Assembly (NCBI RefSeq): GCF_017873815.1
Contig: NZ_JAGGKQ010000001.1
Location: forward strand, 1 to 64,000
From: Halorubrum alkaliphilum
GTDB lineage: Archaea > Halobacteriota > Halobacteria > Halobacteriales > Haloferacaceae
Reading direction: 5' to 3'
DNA length: 64,000 bases
Of the stretch, positions 18,009 to 26,074 are shown piece by piece. The notes below the pieces were generated by a model. That model was not told where the DNA came from, made no database searches, and was given only the letters and a program-made list of their open reading frames with translations. Both the position numbers and the translations under genes were made by a program. The first letter of the stretch is position 1, and every line of letters begins with the position of its first letter.

Positions 18009-18932
18009 TCACGCGACGGCCCCGACGAGTTCGATGAGAACGAAAAGCGAGAGCACGGACGCGACCGTCGTCACGAACACGTTCAGCGAGGCGAACTCCG
18101 CGTCGCCGCCGAGCTCCGCCGCGAACACGTACGTCGAGACCGCGGTGGGCATCCCCAGCATGACGACCCCTGCCGTGAACGTCGCGGCTCCGACGTCCAG
18201 AAACGAGAACACGGCCCACGCGATGGCGGGCATACACGCCACCTTGACCGCCACGACCGACGCGGTGGCACCGACGTCGACGTTCGGCAGATCCACTTGA
18301 AGCGACGCGCCGACACACAGCAGGGCAAGGGGGAGCGCGAGCGACCCGAGTCCGTCGAGTCCGAGCGCGACCGGTCCGGGAACGCCGACGCCGACCCATC
18401 CGATCGCGAGACCGGCGACGAGCGCGATCAGAACCGGATTCCGCACGAGCCGGGCGACCTCCCGGAGTAACGAGACGTCGGCGTCCGCGTCGTTGATCGT
18501 GACGAGGAGAAACACCGTCAGCGGCACTTGGACGAGCGCGCCGAGCCCGAGGATCACGCTGGCGATGGCAGTCACCGCCGAGTCGAACGTCGCCGCGATC
18601 AGCGGCACTCCGAGGTAGCCGAGGTTCGAGTGGTACGACTGGACGATCGCGACGCTGCGGCGCGCGTCCGAGGCCCGGTTCCGGTGGACGCCCCACGCGA
18701 CCAGCGCCGTGGCGAGGAGGACGACGGTGACCCCGACGGCGAGCCCCACGGAGGCGATCTCACCGACGTCTTGGTCGTACGTCGCCACGAACACGAGCGC
18801 CGGCAGCGCGACGTAGTAGGTCGCGGCGTTCAGTCGCTCCGTCCGGGTGGCGTCGAGGATCCCGGTCGTCCGGAGCGCGGTCCCGACGAGGAGGACGGCG
18901 AGCAGCGCGAGCAGCCGACCGAGTACCTCCAT
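18009..18932 (-). CDS. AEC-family (auxin efflux carrier-like) transporter
   Basis: The 307-aa product has about ten hydrophobic segments in two halves. Family features are ATYYVALPALVFVATYDQD in the first half, IVQSYHSNLGYLGVPLIAAT before the middle, and the conserved end VVMLGMPTAVSTYVFAAEL. AEC proteins export or import small organic anions; the substrate is unknown. It is flanked by the cupin/FAH pair and an SDR on the same strand, but gaps of 58-110 bases leave the operon uncertain. Confidence 0.87.
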   Translation of the reverse strand: MEVLGRLLALLAVLLVGTALRTTGILDATRTERLNAATYYVALPALVFVATYDQDVGEIASVGLAVGVTVVLLATALVAWGVHRNRASDARRSVAIVQSYHSNLGYLGVPLIAATFDSAVTAIASVILGLGALVQVPLTVFLLVTINDADADVSLLREVARLVRNPVLIALVAGLAIGWVGVGVPGPVALGLDGLGSLALPLALLCVGASLQVDLPNVDVGATASVVAVKVACMPAIAWAVFSFLDVGAATFTAGVVMLGMPTAVSTYVFAAELGGDAEFASLNVFVTTVASVLSLFVLIELVGAVA

Positions 18933-18990
18933 TATCGGGAACGGATCCGGCTTCGAGAACGGAGGTCATCGGTCATCACGGACGCCGAAT

Positions 18991-19788
18991 TCACAGGTTA
19001 GACGCGCCCGCACCGCCGTCGATCACGATCGACTGACCGGTGATATACCCCGACTTCGGCGATGAGAGGAACGCAACGGTGTTTCCAAGCTCCATCGGGT
19101 CGCCGATGCGTTCGAGCGGGACGCCCTCGCCCCAGTCGGCGAGCCCGTCCTCGTAGGAGTCGTACTCGCCGCGCTCGACCGCCTGCTCGACGAGCTCCTC
19201 GATCCGGCTGGTCTCGTGGGGGCCCGGAAGCACGGCGTTCGCGCGCACGTCCGGCGCGAGCTCCGCGGAGAGCGTCTTCTCCAGCCCGATCACGCTCATC
19301 CGCACGGAGTTCGAGAGCACGAGCCCGTCGATGGCCTCCTTGACAGAGCGAGAGGTGACGTTGACGATGGTGCCACCGTTCCCCGCCTGTAGCGGCTCGG
19401 CAGCCGCCCGACAGAGCCTGACGGCGCTCATCACGAGCAGCTCGTAGGCGTCGTACCAGTCCTCATCGTCGGTTTCCAGGAACGGACCGGACGGCGGGCC
19501 ACCCGCGGAGGTGACGAGGTGGTCGAGCCGGCCGAACTCGTCGAGCGTCTCGTCGACGAGTCCGACGACCGCGTCCTCGTCGGTCAGGTCCGCCTGAATC
19601 GGGTGAACACGGGCGTCGCCGGCGGCCTCCTCACGGAGCGTCTCGGTGGCGGCTCCGAGTCGGTCCGCGTCGCGGCCGTTGATGACCACGTTGACGCCCT
19701 CGCGGACGAGCGCGGTCGCGGCCGCGTTTCCGAGGCCGGCACTGGACGCCGTCGTCAGCGCGACGTTGCCGTCGATATCGAGATCCAT
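18991..19788 (-). CDS. SDR-family protein with a divergent active site
   Basis: The 265-aa Rossmann-fold protein starts [20 protein letters not shown], and its C-terminus [19 protein letters not shown] is typical of FabG-like SDRs. The catalytic Ser may be in [10 protein letters not shown]. Where YxxxK is expected, the sequence reads [18 protein letters not shown], with no Tyr. This matches a known BKR-like subgroup in which the Tyr is absent, so it may not be a normal oxidoreductase. It is divergent from the CoA-transferase gene. Confidence 0.85.
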   Translation of the reverse strand: MDLDIDGNVALTTASSAGLGNAAATALVREGVNVVINGRDADRLGAATETLREEAAGDARVHPIQADLTDEDAVVGLVDETLDEFGRLDHLVTSAGGPPSGPFLETDDEDWYDAYELLVMSAVRLCRAAAEPLQAGNGGTIVNVTSRSVKEAIDGLVLSNSVRMSVIGLEKTLSAELAPDVRANAVLPGPHETSRIEELVEQAVERGEYDSYEDGLADWGEGVPLERIGDPMELGNTVAFLSSPKSGYITGQSIVIDGGAGASNL

Positions 19789-19934
19789 GTCCGGACGTGG
19801 CGGTCCCGGCGGCTTAACGGTTGGCGACGCGGCAGCGGGGTCGGATCACAGCAGTCGAACCGACGACCCGGGCCGGGATCGCCGGGAACGGTTTTAACCG
19901 GTCGCGCTCGGTGGTCGACGTATGCGTGATAGCC

Positions 19935-21173
19935 ATGGTCGGTGAGGCGCGGAACCCGTCCGGAGAGACGGGGCCGCTCGACGGAGTGACCGTCCTCGAC
20001 GCCTCCCGCGTGCTCGTTGGCCCCTTCTGCACACTACAATTGGGCGACCTCGGCGCGGAGGTGATCAAGGTCGAGCGCCCCGGAACGGGCGACCAGACCC
20101 GAACGTGGGTGCCACCGGCCTTCGGCGAAGGCGAGGGCGCACAGAGCGCCTACTACGCCAGCGTCAACCGCAACAAGCGCTCGATCGAGGTGAACCTCGC
20201 CTGCGAGGAGGGACGCGCAGTGTTCCGTGATCTCGCCCGTGAGGCCGACGTGCTGGTCGAGAACTTCCGGGTCGGCAAGACCGCGGAGTGGGGACTCGAC
20301 TATCCCGACCTCGTCGAGGAGAACCCGGGACTCGTCTACTGCGGGATCTCCGGCTATGGCGAGTGGGGCCCCGACCGCGACGAGCCCGCGTACGACATCG
20401 TGATGCAGGCGAAGGGCGGCCTGATGTCGATCACGGGCGTCGAGGACGGTCCGCCCGTTCGGATCGGGGTCGCGCTCGCGGACATCGGCGCGGGGATGTA
20501 CGCGACACAGGCGATACTCGCGGCCCTGCTCGAACGAGAACTCGGGGACGGGTCCGGTCAGAAGATCGATATCAGTCTTCTCGACGGGCAGGCGGCGTGG
20601 ACCAGCTATATGGCGACGAACTACTTCGCGAGCGGCGAGGTTCCCGGACGGATGGGGAGCAAACACCCGAACATCGTTCCGTATCGCGCGTTCGAGACCC
20701 GCGACGATTACGTCGTTGTCGCCTGCTCGGCGGACGCGTTCTGGCCCCTGCTCTGTGCGGCGCTCGATCGCCCTGATCTGGCCGCAGACGAGCGGTTCGA
20801 GACGAACGAGAAGCGGGTACGGAACCGCGATGCTCTCGACGCGGAGCTGGAACCCGAGTTCGCCGACCTGACGACGGCGGAGGCCGTGGCGGTGCTGACC
20901 GACCACGACGTGCCGGCGAGTGGCGTCCGCGACATGGCGGAGCTGTTCGCGGACCCGCAGATCGAGGCCCGGGACATGCGCGTAACCGTCGACCACCCGA
21001 CCGCCGGCGAGATGACGATGCCCGGGTCGCCGATGAAGTTCTCGCGAACGCCGACGACGGTCCGGCGACATCCCCCGTCGCGAGGCGAACACACGACCGC
21101 CGTGCTCCGCGAGTACGGCTACGCCGACGGCGACCTCGCCGCGCTACGGGAGGCGGACGCGATCCCGGAGTGA
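19935..21173 (+). CDS. CaiB/BaiF family (class III) CoA transferase
   Basis: The product is 412 aa from the ATG at 19935. A TTTTAA box lies near 19892. An out-of-frame ATG at 19922 opens only a seven-codon frame. Family features are LDGVTVLDASRVLVGPFCTL, GAEVIKVERPGTGDQTR, YYASVNRNKRSIEVNL, GISGYGEWGP and GVALADIGAGMYATQAI with the catalytic Asp. These enzymes move CoA between carboxylic acids. Together with the divergent SDR it may act in acyl-CoA metabolism; the substrate is unknown. Confidence 0.92.
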   Translation: MVGEARNPSGETGPLDGVTVLDASRVLVGPFCTLQLGDLGAEVIKVERPGTGDQTRTWVPPAFGEGEGAQSAYYASVNRNKRSIEVNLACEEGRAVFRDLAREADVLVENFRVGKTAEWGLDYPDLVEENPGLVYCGISGYGEWGPDRDEPAYDIVMQAKGGLMSITGVEDGPPVRIGVALADIGAGMYATQAILAALLERELGDGSGQKIDISLLDGQAAWTSYMATNYFASGEVPGRMGSKHPNIVPYRAFETRDDYVVVACSADAFWPLLCAALDRPDLAADERFETNEKRVRNRDALDAELEPEFADLTTAEAVAVLTDHDVPASGVRDMAELFADPQIEARDMRVTVDHPTAGEMTMPGSPMKFSRTPTTVRRHPPSRGEHTTAVLREYGYADGDLAALREADAIPE

Positions 21174-21223
21174 GTACTACCCGCGATCGATGGACCGAAA
21201 TCCGGGGAGCGTGATCGGCGAGC

Positions 21224-22474
21224 ATGGAGACGACGACCGCGTTCGACGGCCTCTCGTGTGTCGACTGCGGGGCGACGTTCGACGCCGAGACGACGACGCA
21301 CCGCTGTCCCGACTGCGACGGTATCCTCGACCCGACGTACGACTACGACCGGATCGACCTGACGCCGGCCGACCTCGACCGTCAGGAGGGCGACTCGATG
21401 TGGCGGTACGCCGAGCTGCTGCCGTTCCCGCGGTCTGCCGCGGTGTCGCTCGGGGAGGGGGCGACCCCGCTCGTCGAGTGTCCGTCGCTTGCGGACGCGA
21501 TGGGCGTCGGGCGGGTCCTCCTGAAGGACGAGGGTGCGAACCCGACGGGGACGTTCAAGGACCGCGGGCAGTCGCTCGCGATGACGGCCGCACGCCAACA
21601 CGACGCGACGGACGTGGCGCTGAACAGCGCCGGCAACGCGGGACAGGCGGCGGCCGCCTACGCCGCACGCGCCGACCTCGATGCCCACGTGTTCCTCCCG
21701 TCGCGGGCGGGGTTCACCCAGAAGGCGATGACGGAGGTCCACGGCGCGGCGCTGACCGTCACCGATCCGATGGACGGGAACTCACAGATCGGCGACGCCG
21801 GGGCCGCCTACGCCGCGGCGATGGACGAGCACCCGGAGTGGTACTCCGCGAAGACGTTCGTGACGCCGTACCGCCACGAGGGCAAGAAGACGATGGCGCT
21901 GGAACTGCTCGAAGCGCTCGACTGGGAGGCCCCGGACGCCGTCGTCTATCCGACCGGTGGCGGCGTCGGGCTCGTCGGGATGCACAAGGCCGCGCGCGAG
22001 GCCCGCGATCTGGGATGGACCGACGAACTCGTCCCCATGTACGCCGCGCAGGCAACGGGATGTGCACCGGTCGTCGAGGCGTACGAGTCCGGCGCGGACC
22101 GTCACGAGCCGGTCAGGGACGACGATATCGACACGGGCTGTAACGGGATCGCGATCCCCGACCCGGGCGCGAGCCACCTCATACTGGAGGCGATCCGCGA
22201 GTCCGAGGGCGGCGCGGTGGCGACGACCGACCGCGAGATCCTCGACGCCGCGATCGAGGTCGCCCGCGAGGAGGGGTTGGAGGTCGGCGCGACCTGTGCG
22301 GCCGCGGCCTCGGGCGCGTTCGCGCTGGCCGACGCGGGCGAGTTCGGCCCCGACGACACGGTCGTCCTCTTAAACACCGGCGCGGGCAACAAGGACGTGG
22401 ACACGCTCCGAGCACACCTCGGAGAGCGGGAGGGGACCGACGCGGAGCCGGACGCGCCGGAGGCCGACGACTGA
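21224..22474 (+). CDS. thrC: threonine synthase
   Basis: ThrC converts O-phosphohomoserine to threonine using PLP. The 416-aa protein has an N-terminal zinc-ribbon-like segment (LSCVDCGATF, HRCPDCDGIL), the PLP lysine in NPTGTFKDRGQSLAMTAA, and the PLP phosphate loop near YPTGGGVGLVG. An acidic tail is typical of halophiles. It starts 50 bases after the CoA-transferase gene on the same strand. Confidence 0.92.
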   Translation: METTTAFDGLSCVDCGATFDAETTTHRCPDCDGILDPTYDYDRIDLTPADLDRQEGDSMWRYAELLPFPRSAAVSLGEGATPLVECPSLADAMGVGRVLLKDEGANPTGTFKDRGQSLAMTAARQHDATDVALNSAGNAGQAAAAYAARADLDAHVFLPSRAGFTQKAMTEVHGAALTVTDPMDGNSQIGDAGAAYAAAMDEHPEWYSAKTFVTPYRHEGKKTMALELLEALDWEAPDAVVYPTGGGVGLVGMHKAAREARDLGWTDELVPMYAAQATGCAPVVEAYESGADRHEPVRDDDIDTGCNGIAIPDPGASHLILEAIRESEGGAVATTDREILDAAIEVAREEGLEVGATCAAAASGAFALADAGEFGPDDTVVLLNTGAGNKDVDTLRAHLGEREGTDAEPDAPEADD

Positions 22475-22582
22475 CCCGACCGCGTCGACCCCGTTAGAAC
22501 CCCATTGACCGACCCCCACTCACGTAAACCGACTCGCTGATCGACACTATCTCCTGATCGACATCGGGAGCATATCGAACAT

Positions 22583-22995
22583 ACTGAGGCGGTGGTATTT
22601 ATAACGGAGAGAGCGGTGTTGCTGGCGGCGGTTTATAACTGATCGAGGGTGTGTTGAACTACTCAAAAACTCCAGCCGCTCGTTTATAAGTCGAGGACTG
22701 CGGATCGACGGTGACGACCTCCAAAGCCCCGCCCTGCCCCGCACCCGCACCTCATGCCTCCCCAGCCTCGTCAGGGACGGTCGCCGAGCGGTTCCGGCGA
22801 CCGTCCCTGACTCCAGCGAGAATCGGAGATACTCTGGCAGCCGGCGGCTCCGCCGCCGGTGACGCCAACCGCCTCGTTCGTTTATAAGGGAGCGTTGCTG
22901 TCGCTCACAGTCCAGTTATATATGACCGCGTCGCTGCCGATGTGATCGATTCACTCCCGCCATCGCTCACCGACGTATCCGTACTGATCGGGGCC
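22583..22995 (+). repeat. dispersed structured non-coding element, copy B (short form)
   Basis: It has the same plan and orientation as copy A. TTTATAA boxes lie at 22598, 22632 and 22683 (spacing 34 and 51), then CCTCCAAAGCCCC at 22718-22730, again 35 bases after the third box. Here the nested-hairpin region is almost gone: only 16 bases separate the first block from GCACCTCATGCCTCCCCAGC at 22747. A perfect 16-bp hairpin (22770-22785 with 22796-22811) and a 7-bp one (22841-22847 with 22853-22859) follow. Boxes at 22881 and about 22915 are again 34 apart, and the tail contains CGTCGCTGCCGAT and TTCACTCCCGCCATCGCTCA. This copy accounts for the gap between thrC and the next gene. Confidence 0.8.
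22770..22811. repeat. 16-bp perfect hairpin of copy B
   Basis: gtcagggacggtcgcc pairs perfectly with ggcgaccgtccctgac around a 10-base loop. The hairpin sits directly after the CCCCAGCCTC block, as do the unrelated-sequence hairpins of copies A and C. Confidence 0.8.
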
Positions 22996-23038
22996 AAAGA
23001 GGGAGCGTCGCTTGGCAAGGGTTCGTTGGTGCCAGTGA

Positions 23039-23045
23039 TTTATAA
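23039..23045 (+). promoter_or_regulatory. TATA box of the membrane protein gene
   Basis: TTTATAA is centred about 26 bases before the ATG at 23068. This selects that start over the earlier in-frame codon at 22942, which lies inside repeat copy B. Confidence 0.7.
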
Positions 23046-23067
23046 TGGATCGGGCGAAAGTCGGGTT

Positions 23068-23790
23068 ATGCCCGTTACGGAGAGCCCGCTGCTGTTCGCG
23101 CTGCTCTGTCTCAACTCGCTCGTCGGTCTCGTACTGGTTCTGGGCGCGTACGACCTCAAGGGGCTCGTGTTGGGATGGACCGGGTGGATAGCCGGCGCGT
23201 TCGGCGGCGGAGTGTTGGGGTGGGTCGTCCTCCCCGAACTCGCTGCCGGGAGCCTCACGACCGGTGGGCGCGTCGGATTCGCCGCCGTGCTTGTGTTGAT
23301 CGGTGCGGTGTTCGGGCGCGCGCTCCTCCCGTTCGTCGCGCGTTTCGCGGTTGCCATCGCGGCGTTCGTCGTCTCGACGCTCGCGACGCTGGTGTTCACC
23401 GTCGGAGAGTCCGTGCTCGAGTTAGTCTACGACCCCGCCGGACCTGACGAATCGGTGATCGAGGCAGTACAGGTCGAGCCGATCGTCGAGTCGGGCCTCT
23501 TCTCCCAGCCCGAGTTCCAACAGTTCTTCCTCGTCTCCGTCGTCGTCGGCGTCGTCGCCGGCGTCCTCGCGATGCGGTACGCGGATCTCGTCATCTCGGC
23601 GGCGTTGACCGGTCTCGGTGCGGGCGTCCTCGCGACGACGTACCCGGTCTGGCGAGCCCTCGTCGCCGGCGATGGGATCGCGCTCGCCCAGCAGGCCGAG
23701 CTCTCGACCGTACTCTTCCTCGTGCTCCTGCTCGGCGGCGCGGCGTTCCAGTACGCGCGGCACGGCCGAAACGGCGGTCCGCTCGCCTGA
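23068..23790 (+). CDS. multi-pass membrane protein (TMEM198/DUF4203-like topology)
   Basis: The 240-aa product has about seven or eight hydrophobic helices beginning ALLCLNSLVGLVLVLGAYDL, with Gly-rich segments such as GWTGWIAGAFGGGVLG. One extramembrane stretch (VYDPAGPDESVIEAVQVEPI) separates two halves. The layout recalls DUF4203/TMEM198 proteins, but there is no diagnostic motif, so the function is unknown. It is convergent with the VTT-domain gene, with three bases between stops. Confidence 0.7.
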   Translation: MPVTESPLLFALLCLNSLVGLVLVLGAYDLKGLVLGWTGWIAGAFGGGVLGWVVLPELAAGSLTTGGRVGFAAVLVLIGAVFGRALLPFVARFAVAIAAFVVSTLATLVFTVGESVLELVYDPAGPDESVIEAVQVEPIVESGLFSQPEFQQFFLVSVVVGVVAGVLAMRYADLVISAALTGLGAGVLATTYPVWRALVAGDGIALAQQAELSTVLFLVLLLGGAAFQYARHGRNGGPLA

Positions 23791-23793
23791 CGG

Positions 23794-24456
23794 TCACGTC
23801 CCCGCGATATCGGTCTCATTCGAGACCGCCCGATACACCGGTCCGGCGAGCAGCAACACGCCGACGAGCGCGGTCGCGACGAGGAGCGTCGGATCGGCCG
23901 TGGACAGGTCGTTACGGGCAAGCCTGTCGACCGAGACGCCGATCGCGATACCGACAACGGCCCACGGGAACTCGCCGATCGCGGTCCCGGCGAGGAAGGG
24001 CCGAAGCCGAACGCCGGCGACGCCGGCGGCGACCGAGACGGCGTCGGCAGGCACCGGAAGGAACCGGGTGGCCGCGATGGCTCGAACGCCACCGGCGTCG
24101 GCCACGAAGCGATCGACCGCGTCGGACGCGCCGGCGAGCGTTCCCGCTCCGCGAGCGAGGCGTGGCCGGCCGGCTCCCGCGAGCCAATACGGCGGCAGTG
24201 CCGTCAGCGTGAGCAGGAGTACGGCGAGCGGGAGACCGACCCACCCGTAGCCGAATCCGACGGCGACGGCGACGAGCGTCGTCGGCCAGGCGAGGAACGG
24301 GCGGACCGCCGCCAACGCCACTAACGCGATCCCGAAGCGGACCGGGTCGGCCGCGAGCCACGCCAAGGCGTCGAGCGCCGCGGTCGGCGAGGTGGTCCAC
24401 GCGAGGGCGATGACGCCAGCAACGAGAAGCCCTCCGGCGACGTATCGACGGTTCAC
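23794..24456 (-). CDS. TVP38/TMEM64 (VTT/SNARE-associated) family membrane protein
   Basis: The product is about 220 aa from the GTG at 24456, chosen because a TTTA box lies 27 bases upstream; an ATG at 24519 is also in frame. Membrane helices surround the family segment PFLAWPTTLVAVAVGFGYGW and the re-entrant-like RFLPVPADAVSVAAGVAGVR, with FLAGTAIGEFPWAVVGIAIG near the end. VTT proteins are scramblase- or transporter-like membrane proteins of unclear substrate in archaea. Confidence 0.75.
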   Translation of the reverse strand: MNRRYVAGGLLVAGVIALAWTTSPTAALDALAWLAADPVRFGIALVALAAVRPFLAWPTTLVAVAVGFGYGWVGLPLAVLLLTLTALPPYWLAGAGRPRLARGAGTLAGASDAVDRFVADAGGVRAIAATRFLPVPADAVSVAAGVAGVRLRPFLAGTAIGEFPWAVVGIAIGVSVDRLARNDLSTADPTLLVATALVGVLLLAGPVYRAVSNETDIAGT

Positions 24457-24499
24457 GGCGATCGGACACGGCCGGGTGGTAAACGTCTTGTGCCGGTCA

Positions 24500-25069
24500 T
24501 CACCGGGCGTCTCTCTCATCGAACGATCCGCTTTCGGTCTCGGTCCCATCGACGAAGGCCTCCCGGAACTCCGCCGAGAGATGCCGTCGTTGCCAGTTGC
24601 GAATCCGCGTCTCGTCGAGGCGAGCGCCCCAGACCGACAGGACGAACAGGAACATCGACAGTCCCGGAATCACGAGCACGACCGCGGTAACGAGGAGACC
24701 GACGTCGAGGAAGACCCACGTGATCCGGTCCCGGATCGCGCTCCACACGGGGCCGAACGTGAGCCATCGGATCGCGACGGGGACGACCAGCACGGTCGAG
24801 ACGGGGTACACCAGGGCCGACGTCACCGGTCCGCCTCTGCCGCGGACGAACGCAACCGAGTACACCCCCCAACAGGCCAGCGAGGCGACGGACGAGGCGA
24901 GCCATCGGGGGAGGTTCGGTCCACCGTGGTCGAGAACCGAGAGATCGAAGACGAGGACTGCCGTTCCGACGTATCCGACGGCGCAGGCGATCGTCCCGAT
25001 ACCAACGACGAGGGCGTGTTCTCGGCACGTCTGATCGACGAACGGATCCAGCGCCGTGGGGCGTTCCAT
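24500..25069 (-). CDS. multi-pass membrane protein, function unknown
   Basis: The 189-aa product has about five hydrophobic segments: ALVVGIGTIACAVGYVGTAV, WLASSVASLACWGVYSVAFV, ALVYPVSTVLVVPVAI and FLDVGLLVTAVVLVIPGLSM among them. It ends in an acidic, Arg-rich cytoplasmic tail (NWQRRHLSAEFREAFVDG). I recognise no family. It lies between the NAD kinase gene and the VTT gene on the same strand. Confidence 0.65.
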   Translation of the reverse strand: MERPTALDPFVDQTCREHALVVGIGTIACAVGYVGTAVLVFDLSVLDHGGPNLPRWLASSVASLACWGVYSVAFVRGRGGPVTSALVYPVSTVLVVPVAIRWLTFGPVWSAIRDRITWVFLDVGLLVTAVVLVIPGLSMFLFVLSVWGARLDETRIRNWQRRHLSAEFREAFVDGTETESGSFDERDAR

Positions 25070-25129
25070 ACACGGGATCGGAACGGCTGCCGGATTGAAC
25101 GTTGTGCGTCGCGGGCGCCCGATCGCCCG

Positions 25130-25954
25130 TCAGGACAGTTTGTCGAGCGCACGGAAGAAATCGGAGTCCGGGCCCGCGATCCGCATGGGCGGCGTCGTCC
25201 GTTCGACGGTCACCTCGACCGGCCCGTCCAGTTCCGTGGCGTTTCGTCCGTCGCCTACCACTACAGCCCCATCGGGATCCGAGACGGAAACCGTCACGGT
25301 CGCGTCGACGCCGACCACGAGCGGGGGCATTCCGGTCTCGGAGACCATTTCGTTGACGACCAGACCCGCAACGTCGGGGTGAACGATCGGCCCCCTCTCC
25401 GAGAGGTTGTACGCAGTCGAACCGGTCGGCGTCGCCACGAGGACGCCGTCAGCGTGTCCGGTCGAGTATCGGGATCCGTTGACGCCCAGTTCGTAGGCGA
25501 TCCCTCCTCCGGGCCCGCGCCGATCACCCTGAACCACGACCTCGTTGGCCGCGGGAACGGACTCCCAGCCGTCGGTCCGGGCGGCAAGCCGTGGGGACTC
25601 CCGGACGCTCATCGAGCCGTCACGGAACGCCTCGACGGCCGAGAGGACTGCTTCCTCCGCCTCGTCCGGCGAAACGACGTTGAGGAACCCGACCTCGCCG
25701 AGGTTGACTCCGAGGACGGGAGTGCCACCGGCGTTTCGCGCGACGAAGAGGAAGGTCCCGTCGCCGCCGATCGCGACCGCGAGGTCGCAGTCCACGAGCG
25801 CGTCGACGGATCGGCCACGATCCTCGCCGATGGCGCTCGCGGTCTGATCGTCGACCCAGACGGATGCCCCGCGGGCACGGACCGCGTCTCGAACCCGGGC
25901 AGCAACCGCTGCTGCGTCCGGGTTTCCTTTCCGGGCCACGATTCCGATCTCCAT
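25130..25954 (-). CDS. nadK: NAD(+)/NADH kinase
   Basis: The enzyme phosphorylates NAD to NADP. The 274-aa protein starts MEIGIVARKGNPDAAAVAAR and has the GGDGTFLF motif (AVAIGGDGTFLFVARNAGG), GVNLGEVGFLN, the NEVVVQ segment and the glycine-rich end VLVATPTGSTAYNLSERGP. The start at 25954 is supported by a CTTTTAC box about 28 bases upstream. The NAD synthetase gene lies about 7 kb away, so both ends of NAD(P) supply are in the window. Confidence 0.93.
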   Translation of the reverse strand: MEIGIVARKGNPDAAAVAARVRDAVRARGASVWVDDQTASAIGEDRGRSVDALVDCDLAVAIGGDGTFLFVARNAGGTPVLGVNLGEVGFLNVVSPDEAEEAVLSAVEAFRDGSMSVRESPRLAARTDGWESVPAANEVVVQGDRRGPGGGIAYELGVNGSRYSTGHADGVLVATPTGSTAYNLSERGPIVHPDVAGLVVNEMVSETGMPPLVVGVDATVTVSVSDPDGAVVVGDGRNATELDGPVEVTVERTTPPMRIAGPDSDFFRALDKLS

Positions 25955-26074
25955 ACCCGCTAGGTCTCGCGGGCCGGAGTAAAAGCATGTGGACATCGTC
26001 CCGGCTCCGGAAAGGTTCAAACCATCGGCCCCCGTTTCGGGCCATATGGCGACCCTGTGCGGCCGCCCGGAACC

